The position numbers and the translations under genes were made by a program. The notes under the pieces are model-generated. The model was not told the DNA's origin and did no database searches. It worked only from the letters and a program-made list of their open reading frames with translations. Shown in pieces: positions 1-11,149 of a stretch of DNA of 64,000 bases (positions are counted from its first letter, which is position 1; every line of letters begins with the position of its first letter). The stretch is from Mytilus edulis (Eukaryota > Mollusca > Bivalvia > Mytilida > Mytilidae). Where the stretch lies: positions 12,115,734 to 12,179,733 of the forward strand of contig NC_092353.1 in NCBI RefSeq assembly GCF_963676685.1, written 5' to 3'.

Positions 1-142
1 ACGATAAACCTACTTTCAATATCTAAAAGTGCACTATTGGAACTGCTACAGCATGATTTGATACCTCATAATGTACATGTAGACCTTTGAAAAGATACAA
101 GCAAAAATACAGATTAATGGGGTATTATGATCATATACTTAC

Positions 143-236
143 TATCTTGAACGCAAACATTTTTCCCGTCTCTCAAAGTTTCACAAACTTCTCCTTCTTC
201 ACACTGATTTCCAAGGCATGTGTCATATAGAGAATC
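143..236 (-). CDS. PAN/apple gene, coding exon 2
   Basis: Acceptor TTTCAG|GATTCT and donor GATA|GTAAGT enclose 94 bp (phase 0 in, phase 1 out). The peptide begins DSLYDTCLGNQC and has four Cys, consistent with a disulfide-rich extracellular segment. The next exon is beyond the left edge. Confidence 0.6.
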
Positions 237-1638
237 CTGAAATCAATAGATAAATTTCATGTAAAACATGTTCATTTTTTGACTTATAAGATAATTGCTT
301 TTTAGTTGTTTAATATGACCACATTATCACCTCTATAAATTTAACGCAGTCTATAAACTATCATTACATCAAAACATCATCTTTCCATAAGACGTTTTAG
401 TTTGTCAGATATAAGTATTTACATTTACCAGTTTTGAAAATTAAAACCGAAAAAGACGACGACGTACTGCAATTCATATTGCATTACATAATTCTCGATT
501 AAGTTGCAATAGGATGACAGAAAGATAGACAAATTGGAAAGATCTTTCCAGATTCATAATCATAAAACATCTTTTGAAAAAAAGTAAAATCACAAAAATA
601 CTGAACTTAGAGGAAGATCAATTGGGAAAGTCCATAATCACATGGCAAAATCAAACAAAACGCATCAAAAACGAATGGACAAGAACTGTCATATTCCTGA
701 CTTGGTACAGGCATTTTCAAATGTAGAAAATGGTGGATTAAACCTGGTTCTATAGCGCTAACCCTCTCACTTTAATGACAGTCTCATCAATTTCCGATAT
801 ATTTACATTGATGCGTTAAATGAAAGTGTAACTTCATCTTAAGAATTTAAATAATTTGACTTATTCTGTTTTATCAAAACTAATTTATCATTTAAGAATT
901 GGACAAAAGATAGAAAAAAAAGAAAGTATGAGCTATTTCTATGCAAAGTAAATGGAATCTTTTCATATTTAAGAGGCCGACGCCTCCAATATATACATAA
1001 ATATGATAAACTTACATTTAATGCTTTTATTTTATGTATCTTTAACTTATGTATACAAGGCTTATAACGGAATAGTAATGCTTAAACGTGACTAGACAGT
1101 TGACAACATTTGAAAAACAAAAATACACCCGCTTAGCTTTTAGACATTCACAATGTTTCCAGGACAGCTGTTAATTTACTTGTGTATTCAGAGGTTGACA
1201 TACGATAATTCCTTGAATAAAAAAGAGCCTTTACAATATATAGTACAAACCCTCAATTATAGTTGAAGAAAATAAATAAAACAGGTAAATTTAAACTCTG
1301 CTACTTTTACCAAATTATAAAAAGAATAAAACAAAGATACTTTTTCTTTGTCGTTGACAAGGTACTTGGTTAATTCCTAAAAGTAGTCAGAAGCATACTC
1401 TTTGGTGTAATAGAAAAACTTAATGGCAAACTGTATAAATTCAATGAAAAGGGCGTAACACCAGATTGATGAATAGCACAACAAAAAAACTTAAATACTA
1501 CAATACTAAAAAACTCAAATACACACTCTACTAATTTGAGAGTAGTCGCTGTACTGAAAGCTAGTTTAAATCCATTAAAAACTTCCAGAGAAACCGTAAT
1601 GGGTGCTTTAAAGAGAAAGCCAAATAAAGAAACAACAA

Positions 1639-1679
<41 letters not shown>

Positions 1680-4600
1680 CCTACAAAATGTACTAAAGCT
1701 TTTAAATTCATCATTGCTTAAAAATGTCGTAGTAATGATTCAAAGAAAACAAAATTAACAAAAAAGGGACACTCCAATGAAAATTCAAAACAGAACATCT
1801 TAAGTTTGATTAAATGGCAAAATCAAAAATTCAATCACATTAAACGAATGGATCATTTTGAAGTGTAAAGTGTCGTCAAGAAGGCACATACAATATAAAT
1901 ACAAATGCTGAAATATTGATTGTAAATATTTCTATGGCTAGTACAGTTGTCCATGTTTAAATTGGATTGTAGTGGTGCCGAGACCTGCATACGGTGTATA
2001 TATCTCCCAATTGATACGATATTCCCGTGCTTGCATTTCCTATCATGATTTTCTTGATAGAGGGTTGTTGCTCACAAGGAAGCTATTAAATCAAGAGTTC
2101 CAAATGGTGGAGTTGAAATCATCTCTTCGTTAATTTTACGGACGCCATCGCGAGTTGGTTGACCGTTATGTAATAACCGTTTCACAAATGATATCGAATA
2201 TGTTCCTAACGTCGTAACTACAATCCCCTTCCCTTTCATTAATGTGACCTACCGAATTAGACTATTTACCGGATTTGATATCTCATAAGCAACACGACGG
2301 GTGCCACATGTGGAGCAGGATCTGCTCAACCTTCCGGAGCACCTGAGATCACCCCTAGTTTTTGTGGGGTTCGTGTTGTTTATTCTTTAGTTTTCTATGT
2401 TGTGTCATGTGTACTATTGTTTGTCTGTTTGTCCTTTTCATTTTTAGCCATGGCGTTGTCAGTTTATTTTCGATTTATGAGTTTGACTGTCCCTCTAGTA
2501 TCTTTCGTCTCTCTTTTAAAGATTATTGATTGATTAATACATGCAGTACACGTATATATCTTGCTGTAGATTTTCTTATTCATTTGTTGTCATTTTACAA
2601 ATGTAAGTGAAAGTTTAACCTTTCTTATTGTAGAACCAAATGGAATAACAATGAAATGTTTTGTCAAACAGGAATTAAAATCTGATACTGATTTGAATAG
2701 TATTAGCCTTTTTATAAAGCATGATATCCTATCAAATATCTATCCATATTGTTGATACGAAAACGTGTGTTTAAAAATATATTGTTTTGTTTTTGTCATG
2801 ACTACCAACATTTGATCAGCTGGTATAATAAAAAGACAGTAAAAAGACAATTTATTATTATTATTCATTACAGGTTTTCAAAGAGGACTTGGCAATAAAA
2901 ACGAAACTAAATTCAAAGATAGTAGATTAAAATGATAATTCATTTACAACGAATTATTTTATGTAGGGTAGAATAGTGATGTAAATATATAAAATATAGC
3001 ATACTTAGACTTTTGTTCAACTGCACAGACAGAAGAGTGATCAAAACCAAATGTTTGTTCAGAAATATATTCTGATGCTCAGTAGTGGTATACTATAACT
3101 TCAAGCTGGTTGTGCATTTGAACTAATATTAAACTGATTTTTTTTTTGTAGTTTTGAAAGATAAACCCTTTCTATTATGCTTTATTTGTTTATCATGTTT
3201 ATCGGTTCTCTTTAAAAGAGAGACGTAAGATGCTAGATTGACATTTATATCATAAGTCGAAAACAAATTAACTACGCGATGGTTAAAATAGAAAAGAACA
3301 ACATACAAATAAAAGTACACAAAACACAACTTAGAAAACTAAAGACTGAGCAACACGAACCCTACCAAAAACTGTGGATGATCACAGGTGCACATGTTAA
3401 AAACAACACGTTTAATAATTTATTGCGTCCGAAATGCTTTCCTGGATTTACCTTCATCAGGAACGCTCAAAGCCAAATATTTGAAATTCGAAGATGTATA
3501 AGTACCGAAACTGTTGAAGAGCTATATGTCAAAAATACCTAGGTTAAATAGCCAAATTCATCTAAAGCCAACTTTGCCTAAGGGAGTTGAAACCTTGGTT
3601 TCTTAATAATTTCAAATTTTATAAACGGACAATTTTGATAACGTTTGTTAAATCATATCAGTATCGAAATACTGACTACTGAGCTGATGATACCCTCGGG
3701 GACTGATAGTCCACCAGCAGAGGTATCGACCCAGTGTTAAACTGTGATTTAATGATAATCAGTTGAAACTTTTACGATTTATATCATTTTTTTATGAGAC
3801 CGGTTTAGACATTTTTTGTCGTCATAACAATAGCAAAAACCTATTGAATGAAGTTTAGAACGAGACAAATTACCAAGAGCAAAGTTTCATAACTGGCATA
3901 AGGAAATAAATAAACCCAAAGAAAACAATGGACTCAGACCAAAGATAGTAGCAGAATTATACAACCTCATACATAATGATTCATCAGCTATCATACCTCA
4001 AGTAACCATATCAGACTTAGTAGTGCATGAACCTAGAGCATCGCATGACTATCTTACACATCTAAAAGGGAAAGTGAAGTAAAATTGCAACCGATCAACG
4101 TAAAGAACTATCGCGATGTCAAAAATCATTAGTATGTTTGGACAATATTTGATATCCCAAGATCACAATCATCTACTTGATTGGTCATTCCTTCTGTACA
4201 ATAACTAAATATAGGCAACATCAGTATACCGTTGTCGAAATTCATAAATCGATAGAGAAAAAAACCAATCCGGGTTATAAACTAAAACAGAGGGAAACGC
4301 ATTAAATATAAGAAGAGAACTATGACACAACAGAAACAAAACGCTAAAGTGTAATACTTAGTACATGACATATTAAGTAAAACATGGTGGGTTGAACCTA
4401 GTTTTGCGGCTAGCCACACCACGTGTTTCTATGGCAATGTTGAATATAACATTAAAATGACAACATTCCAGGACAGGACTACAGTACAAATAAATCCAAG
4501 AGCATTAAGGACACATAAAAACACAAATAAACATTATAATAGAACATTTCGACAGGCAAATAGTTATCAAAGGTACCAGGGTTATAATTTATTTCACCAT

Positions 4601-5292
4601 ACGTGCGTTTCATCTACATAACACTCAGCAGTGACGCTCAGATCAATATAGTAAAGAAAGCCAAACAAGTGCAAAGTTAAACTTTCCTTTCACAGTTTTT
4701 TGAAATAGCAATTGGTGCATAGATGTAGAATCATGTTATTGTGGTCTTCTATTTTCTATGTTAAAGTTTATACTATTTAACCGTTTGACAGAGTCTGTTT
4801 CATTTCATTTTGTCGTAAAATTATTCTGTTATCAATATGATACAACATATTTGCTCTCGTTGAATTGGAAATATTTGAGATGTTTTATTTCAACGTTTCA
4901 CCAGCTCTTAATAAAAATTTATTTATAAAGAATTTTTCATTATTTTATGTAAGCTAAGCATGCCTTACCCCTCTAAAGCGATCTATTTCTACATAGACAT
5001 ATCCGTCTTTATTGTGGAAATCAGCTATAGACATTGGTTTCACATTGAGTTCACATGTTAACATGGCTCTGTTATAATTGTAGGAGTGACACTTTGGTCT
5101 TCGTATACACTTGTTAAAGCACAACCTTGGTGATATCTTTTCAAAAGTGCGAAATACCAATCCATCGAGCCTTGTGTTCAATGTGTCAGGTTCTATGCGG
5201 AAGATGCCTGTTCTACTTTCTTCTGCAGATACATTTGACAGAATAAACACGAAGGCCCAGGTCGTCATATCTATGTTAATGTTTATGATCAT
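143..5292 (-). CDS. Secreted PAN/apple-domain protein, 5' part of gene (two exons, continues off left edge)
   Basis: Two coding exons are visible: 4969..5292 and 143..236, joined in phase 0. The start at 5292 gives a short hydrophobic leader; a second ATG at 5268 gives a more typical signal peptide (MTTWAFVFILSNVSA). Residues 58-83 hold a PAN/apple-like cysteine pattern (C58, C62, C68, C80, with SYNYN before the last Cys). The second exon adds 31 residues with four cysteines, EGF-like in spacing. Known of the family: PAN/apple modules bind proteins or carbohydrates on secreted or surface proteins. Inferred: a secreted or membrane-anchored extracellular protein. The 4.7-kb intron is full of repeats. 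The rest of the gene lies outside the window, so the class of protein is undecided. Confidence 0.65.
583..850 (+). repeat. Dispersed repeat R1
   Basis: Starts near AAAATCACAAAAATACTGAA and continues through CAAATGGCAAAATCAAA-like, CATATTCCTGACTTGGTACAG and GGTGGATTAAACCTGG blocks. The same ordered blocks recur at 6768-7015 (plus) and at 19765-20125 and 59335-59605 (minus), with fragments at 1755-1860, 5700-5800 and 9960-10130. Confidence 0.75.
1638..1679 (+). repeat. (ATT)n microsatellite, about 14 units
   Basis: Uninterrupted ATT triplets. The poly-tyrosine frame that crosses it is an artefact. Confidence 0.97.
1972..2519 (+). mobile_element. Penelope-like (Naiad-type) retroelement remnant, family B: RT C-terminus plus 3' tail
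   Basis: Translation from 1993 reads AYGVYISQLIRYSRAC and then FLDRGLLLTRKLLNQ. This is homologous to the AYGVYISQLVRFARVC-like segment of the reverse transcriptase at 28146-29453. An internal TAA (codon after SSLR, near 2130) and truncation at both sides make it a pseudogene. The 3' part carries the dispersed tail CACATGTGGAGCAGGATCTG ... CCTGAGATCACCCC ... TCTTTCGTCTCTCTTTTA, found again at 11455-11750, 50139-50405 and 3213-3400 (minus), and diverged at 13490-13660. Inference: the common tail repeat is the 3' end of this retroelement family. Confidence 0.75.
3213..3400 (-). repeat. Family B retroelement tail, inverted copy
   Basis: Read on the minus strand it runs from a CACCTGTGATCATCC-like block through AACCCTACC-like and GTTGTGTTTTGTGTAC blocks to TTACGTCTCTCTTTTA, the same order and end as the family B tails. 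Diverged. Confidence 0.6.
3408..3740 (+). repeat. Dispersed repeat R4 (3' block with CCCTCGGGGACTGATAG)
   Basis: Contains the TTTCCTGGATTTACCTTCATCAG and GATGATACCCTCGGGGAC blocks. Related material lies at 4595-4665, 6540-6620 (minus) and 58560-58900, each with an ACGTGCGTTTCGTCT-like core followed by CATCAGTGAC. Confidence 0.5.
4240..4560 (+). repeat. Dispersed repeat with CCGGGTTATAAACTAAAAC block
   Basis: The order AATCCGGGTTATAAAC ... GAGGGAAACGCAT ... ACACAACAGAAAC recurs, diverged, at 9040-9260. No coding potential. Confidence 0.5.
4595..4665 (+). repeat. R4 fragment (TACGTGCGTTTCATCTAC core)
   Basis: Shares the GTGCGTTTC-TCT and CAGTGACGCT blocks with 58580-58640 and, inverted, with 6540-6620. 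Confidence 0.5.
4969..5292 (-). CDS. PAN/apple gene, coding exon 1
   Basis: 324 bp (108 codons) from ATG to the donor GAGGG|GTAAGG, phase 0. It holds the signal peptide and the apple-like cysteine motif. The plus-strand frame across the same bases is a shadow. Confidence 0.65.
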
Positions 5293-6767
5293 TTTCCTTC
5301 TTCCTTTAAGCAGTCTATCAAAGTAAAGTTTGAACCAGTTTTGTTATCCAATACTTTAAAGCACTTATACTTCATAAATGAACACCCGTGACTAATAGAT
5401 AGTTTCGTTTATTTCATCACATAAGAATCAATTGTTTTGTCAAGCATACAAAATGATGATTTATCATATTACATACATTGTGACAAAATGACAAATCGAT
5501 CAAAAAAAGTTTTTCAAAAAGGGGAATACGATCGTGACGAAGGAGCAATAAAAAATTCGGAGAAAAACGGATAGCTTCTTGATCATCAGAACAAGCTTGA
5601 AAAGACTAGAACAAATTTACAGCAGGATTCAGCACTTAGAACCATTTCAAATAATATGTGAAATTATTTTGCGTCTTACTCGACTGAAGTTAATGCAAAA
5701 AGAACATCGTCTGTACCAAGTCATGACATTGACAGTTGTTTTACTTTCAATTGCTGTATGAGCTTCTGATTTTGCCACTTGATACATAACTATGAGTTAG
5801 TGGCTCGTAGTGTTTAAGTTGATTTTAAATTTGAAATCTGCATACTTAAATTTATGACTTTAATGGAAACAGATCTTTTAATTCTACTAATAAACTTTTT
5901 GAATTAAAAAAATCCGCTAATTGTTAGTGAGGTTGTATCATTTGAATACTTTTGATATCTTAGATAAATTAATTATCTGTAAATTGTTACGGGATTTAAA
6001 TTTCTAATTGTTTGTTAAATAATACATATTGGCTTATTTTTTTTTTTATATACATCAATATTTGCTTGAGCTTACAATTTCATAGTTTAAAACTTATTAA
6101 TTCAAATTTAGTAAATGTTATAATAGTTACCGTATAACAACATTTTACAATCAATTTTATTATAAAACTATTTAGTTTTGATGTCATATGAAAATAAAAT
6201 GTGTTATGATTTTCAATGAAGCAACTACCCCACCAAAGTTCAAAATACGTTCATGTTAAAAATCTAGGCAATCGATTTGTCTTCAGCAATAAGAAAAACC
6301 AATATCGTATAGTCGGTTATAAAAGGACCAATAACAATCACTGAACAATAGACTCCTGTGTGTGACAGGCAAAGAAAGAGTATGGTGGGGTTAAGATATT
6401 TGTGAGCATATAATCGTACCCCTAAATTCGGACAGTAACACACAGCACAACATAAGAACTAACTGTAAAAGTCAGTGGCTTAACTCAAAAGATAGATACG
6501 TGGTAAAAAACTAACATAAAACTATTCAACTTTGCTCTTGTAATGAGCTTTCTGACTATTTTGATCTGGGCGTCACTGATAATTCTTATGTATACGAAAC
6601 GTGCATATGTGTATCAAATTATAAGCCGGGTATCTAAAACTATAATAAAACATGAGACACAAAACATCAAAACACGCGTACTCGCAGTTACTAAACGTTA
6701 GTTCAAATCCAGGTAATATTCAAAGATAAATCAACTCTCTCAAAATTAAGTTTAAATCATTACACAT

Positions 6768-7015
6768 CCAAAAAGTAAAATCACAAAAATACTGAACTCT
6801 CGGGAAAATTCAAAAAGGAAAGCCCTTTATCAAATGGCAAAATCAAAAGCTCAAACACATCAAACGAATGGATAACAACCGTCATATTCCTGACTGTGTA
6901 CAGGAACGTAGAAAATGATGGATTAAACCTGGTTTTCAAGCTAGCTTAACCTCTCACTTGTATAACAATCGCATCAAATTCCATTATATTGACAACGATG
7001 TGTGAAAAAAACATC
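6768..7015 (+). repeat. Dispersed repeat R1
   Basis: Second well-preserved plus-strand R1 copy: AAAATCACAAAAATACTGAA, ATCAAATGGCAAAATC, CATATTCCTGACTGTGTACAG and TGGATTAAACCTGG in the same order as at 583-850. Confidence 0.75.
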
Positions 7016-9274
7016 TTAAAAAATGATCTTAATCACTAAAAAACAAACAAATAGTCAACAAAGAAGCACAAAATGGCATTTAGACCAAGTATTTAACCAA
7101 AAGCTGATTTAAGTATAAAGTATAAGTATAATAAAAGTATCGACAGGATGTAGGATAATATCTCTAAAAGTACATTCAATAATGTTTTATATTTGCAAAT
7201 TCAAAATCAATATTAATACCAATAAAACGGTATTTTATTACTGTGTTAAGTTAAGAACGTTCATATTTCACTGCCTTTTACTCCGGGCGATCTACCTATT
7301 TTATAAATAAATTTAATTAATTGCAAATGGACGTTTAAGGCGTATGGTAAGTTTGGATCCAATAGAAATGTTTACGATCATCTGCATCCAAGCTATTTTC
7401 AACTAATTGTTACATTTATTTACTTTAAATTGCAAATCCATTTTTTTTAAAGAATAAACCTAATTAAGGAGTTTGTAAAAAAACAGGTTTTCGGAATATC
7501 ATCTAGTTCTAAAAGGACTCTCCGCGCAAATAATCTGCTTACACAATTGTACCAAAAGTCATTTTAAAAACGAGGAATCTTTGCAGTCATTTTCAATACA
7601 ATTAATCATAGTAGTCAAAAATACATCTTTTCCCAAAAACGAGACTGACATTTTAGTGACGTCATGTTCTCTCCTGTAACGATGGTGCTTGCTTTCAACC
7701 AAGCAAAAATCAATCGATCAATAACTTATAAAAAATAAAATATGTAACTGTACACTTTCTTTTTCTGTATCTTTTAAATGAAAAATAAATGTAAACTTTT
7801 AAAACAAAAAGTTGACTATCTAAAACCTTGTGCTACCTGGATCAAATCTGGTTACAGAAACATTAAAATACGCATGTTGTTATAATTTGTGTATGCAAAT
7901 ATAGTATAATGGTTATAAGATATCTATATCGCTATTCCAGTTGATCAATAATACTGTTACAAATTGACAATGTTACTGATATCTTATGTATCGAAACGTT
8001 TCAGCATAGTCGTTGTAATTGGAGAAACATTTTATACAATATCAAAAATGTGCGAATGATGAATATGTATGTGCAATATGTAACATATATTTACTAGTTT
8101 AGCATGTTTAGGTAAACATGAATTCTATAATTTGCACTTTATTTATTTGGCAACATTAGTCCTGTTGATACATCGGATATATATCTGCATGCTGTATTGT
8201 AATTCTAATTATAAAATAGACAGTATTTAAAATAGTATGAAAATTATTTGGTACGCCAAACCCCCGTGTCATCTAATTGAGACTATTCAGTGGCACTTGA
8301 ATATAATTATTGGAAAGTCAGATCATATACAAAAGTGGAATACAGACGTATAGGTATTCAATAAATTAGAATGGTCGGTGTTGTGTATCAGTGATCATTT
8401 ACATTAACGTACCAATTGAGGAACGGTTATTCGGAGATTTATTCAAGTAGTTAACATGATTCATAATCATTTTTGTTAGTTTGCATTTGTTGATGTTTTT
8501 ATTGATTTGTAAGAATGCTGACCTTGTGTTTAAAAGTTATTCATTACATAATTTTGGATTATGTTTAATAGATAACAGCGAATAATGTTAATGGTATCGT
8601 TTGTATAAAATATTTCTGCAAATGTGATACATATAGCTCCCTTGATATTTCAAATCTTGTTTTACAAAAGATGTCAATCGTCACAGAATATAAACTGAAT
8701 AATTGAATACCAATTCTCTGTTAACATCAAAGTGTCAAGATTGAAGCTTGGCACGCAGTCGAGGATTGTTTCCGTATTGTTATAATTTGATAACTATTAT
8801 CAAATATTAAGAAACAAATGGTATTTCACTTAGTTGCTATTGTGTTTTCCATGGTCACATTGATCCTGTATGTTATTACAATATTTAAATGCAACATTTT
8901 AATTGAACAAATTACAGTGGAAAGGTTTAGTCTGCTGTTTATAATTTTTCATTGTCTCTTTCAAATCCATTTTTTCAGATGTACCACTCCCATGTAAAGG
9001 CAACAGTAGTACACCGCGGTTCAATAGTTGTAAATCGATATAGATAGAACAAATCAGGGTATAACCAAAAAAATCGAGGGAAACACATCAACTGTAAGTG
9101 GAAAACAACACAACACCAGAAACACTGAAATGCAACATACATAGAAACGAACTATTTGATAACAACTGCCATATGCTACTAATGTATTGTTTTGTGAATA
9201 TATACTAAAAATGCGATGTGCATAACCATAACGGCCACTTCTGGCGGAAACGGATACTGCCACCAAAACCAACG

Positions 9275-9401
9275 GCATAATTCAAGATTTAAAGTCAAAC
9301 TCCTTTCTTTTCAAAATTATTAGAAACGGACCCTTTCACCTGGACCCGTTTCTTATAATTTTGAAAAAGGAAGGAGTTTGACTTTAAATCTTGAATTATG
9401 C
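9275..9401. repeat. 127-bp imperfect palindrome
   Basis: Arms of about 58 bases (GCATAATTCAAGATTTAAAG ... and its reverse complement ending CTTGAATTATGC) flank a loop of roughly 10 bases around 9333-9343. It would fold into a long hairpin. The 73-codon minus-strand frame across it is a by-product. Confidence 0.85.
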
Positions 9402-10722
9402 ACAAAATTTTATTAACAAAAGAAAGTTTACGTCGAAACCATGTAAGTATGGCTAATACTGTTCTAATTAAAGCGGAAATAATTATCATTTTGGTGGAAC
9501 AAGAGTTGCACAACACATAGTCACTAGTTTAAAATGCTAATCAAATATAAAAGGAATACATGTTCGTTGGGATAAGTGGTTTCTAGATGACAAAAAAACA
9601 TCCGAGGATTCCGTGGACACAGCAATTGTATCACTTACCTTACAATCAACGAGCCGGGTTTTTTCAAGGAACGTCTCGTACTTTTTCCCAAGAAGTTAAT
9701 TGGAAAGTAACTTAACCTTATAGATAAATATTTAGTATCTACCTCATCAATAATAAAAGATGGTCATGAGTTATAGATTCTATGTGCAGCAGTTGCGTAT
9801 CTTTTTATTCTTTTTTTTTACAGTGTTCCCTTTATTTGTCTTCGTGCTATTATGTTTGATTGAGTGGACTTTTAGAATGGCACGGTATTCATCCATCCAG
9901 CGAATGGGCTTGAACGTTCCTGATGTAGATTGGTTTGGCTGGGATGAGATTCTGACGCTAAAGAAAGACGCAATAGAATCAAGTTTAACCCACCATATGC
10001 TTCGAAAAGTACCTTTTTTGAGTCAGGAATTTGACAGTTGTTTTTCACTCGTTCCGTTTGTCGATAACTTTTGATTTTGTCATATGTTTGTTATTTGATA
10101 CAAGATGATTATTGATTTTAATGTGTCAGTTGGTACTATAAAAGACCTTTAACTTACTGTTCAGATGTTAATGCAGGCATGTGTTCTTAAGATAAAACAT
10201 ATTTGCGTGTGTTCTTATATGTAGTAATACGCATATGGCGTGTATTCATTTGATAATCGCAGAGGACGAATGATTAAATTATCGTATGGTATGATTTATT
10301 GACCGTTCATGACATTATGGTCAAACTTCCTATATTAACTGATCATGTATGACTCATTCTGTATTTATCATTAAGTATGGATAAGTATGTTTATCTTTGT
10401 TTTAAGCATTAATCCTATAAAATCCAGTATTACTTATTATGGGGTTTTGTTCCGTTTATAAGAATATATATGATGTGTAGGACTCATATGGTGTAAGGCC
10501 AACATACATGAACAGATACCGCCTGTAACATCATAGGGTCACGCCCCTCCAAAAAGGCGCCAAGGTTTTAAGACCTGTAACAAACACCTCTCCCCTTCTA
10601 CTAATCTCACGAAATGTTTTATTCAAATGAAACTTAAAATCCAGAGAGCGCTTCGAACGCATGAACTTCAAAAATATTGTTACATATTTTTAAACATTGA
10701 CCTTAAAACATAGTCTTATACT

Positions 10723-10728
10723 TTTATT
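10723..10728 (-). terminator. Polyadenylation signal AATAAA for C1q gene
   Basis: AATAAA on the minus strand, about 15 bases past the TAA of the C1q gene. Close to the stop, but the first such hexamer. Confidence 0.5.
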
Positions 10729-10742
10729 GTTTATCGCACCGT

Positions 10743-11149
10743 TTAAAACTGTCCTTCAAAAAGTAGTACTCCTGAAAAAATGTTATATTTTTCACTTGCA
10801 TAGACACTAGCTTGGTGGAGATTTTGAACCCAAATGCGATCATGTTTGTCAAGTCTGACGTTTATTGTGTGTGAAGCCAATTCGTAGCTATCCCCACCTC
10901 CGGTCCACAGACGTACCAGCTCTTTACCATTCTGAACTAACTGCAAATGAATCCCATTGTGTGGGTCTCCCATCAAACTGGCTGATAAACTATAAATTCC
11001 GCTAACTGGGACTTCAAATATTCCGGAGGTAGAATCGTATGCATTTCCGGTGTTTGTTAGTGTAGTATCGTAACGAATGATCTGTTGTGCCCCAGCGGTA
11101 ATACTGTGGTTAAGCAGGGCTGTAAACGCAACAACCTGACTAGGATGTC
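10743..11149 (-). CDS. C1qDC coding exon 3 (C1q globular domain)
   Basis: Acceptor ACATTTCAG|GACATC. Whole globular domain and stop codon TAA in one exon, as usual for bivalve C1qDC genes. Confidence 0.93.

Larger units (their letters stand above)
237..4968 (-). other. Repeat-filled intron of the PAN/apple gene
   Basis: No further exon was recognised. The intron holds two R1 repeats, an ATT microsatellite, a decayed Penelope-like RT fragment with its tail, an inverted copy of that tail, and other dispersed repeats listed separately. The remainder is AT-rich sequence with nothing I recognise. Confidence 0.6.
5293..10742. other. Intergenic spacer between PAN and C1q genes
   Basis: AT-rich, with no exon-like frame that I can support. 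Repeats: R1 fragments at 5700-5800 and 9960-10130 (minus) and a copy at 6768-7015 (plus); R3 fragment at 6370-6480 (minus); R4 at 6540-6620 (minus); a diverged repeat at 9040-9260; and the palindrome at 9275-9401. The 104-codon frame at 9760-10074 ends inside an R1 fragment and is not convincing. Confidence 0.6.

Noticed and set aside
1536-1721. Poly-tyrosine frame
   Set aside because: An ATT/TAT microsatellite read as protein.
9760-10074. 104-codon plus-strand frame with a hydrophobic N-terminus
   Set aside because: Its 3' half overlaps an R1 repeat fragment, there is no splice-site support and no family resemblance.
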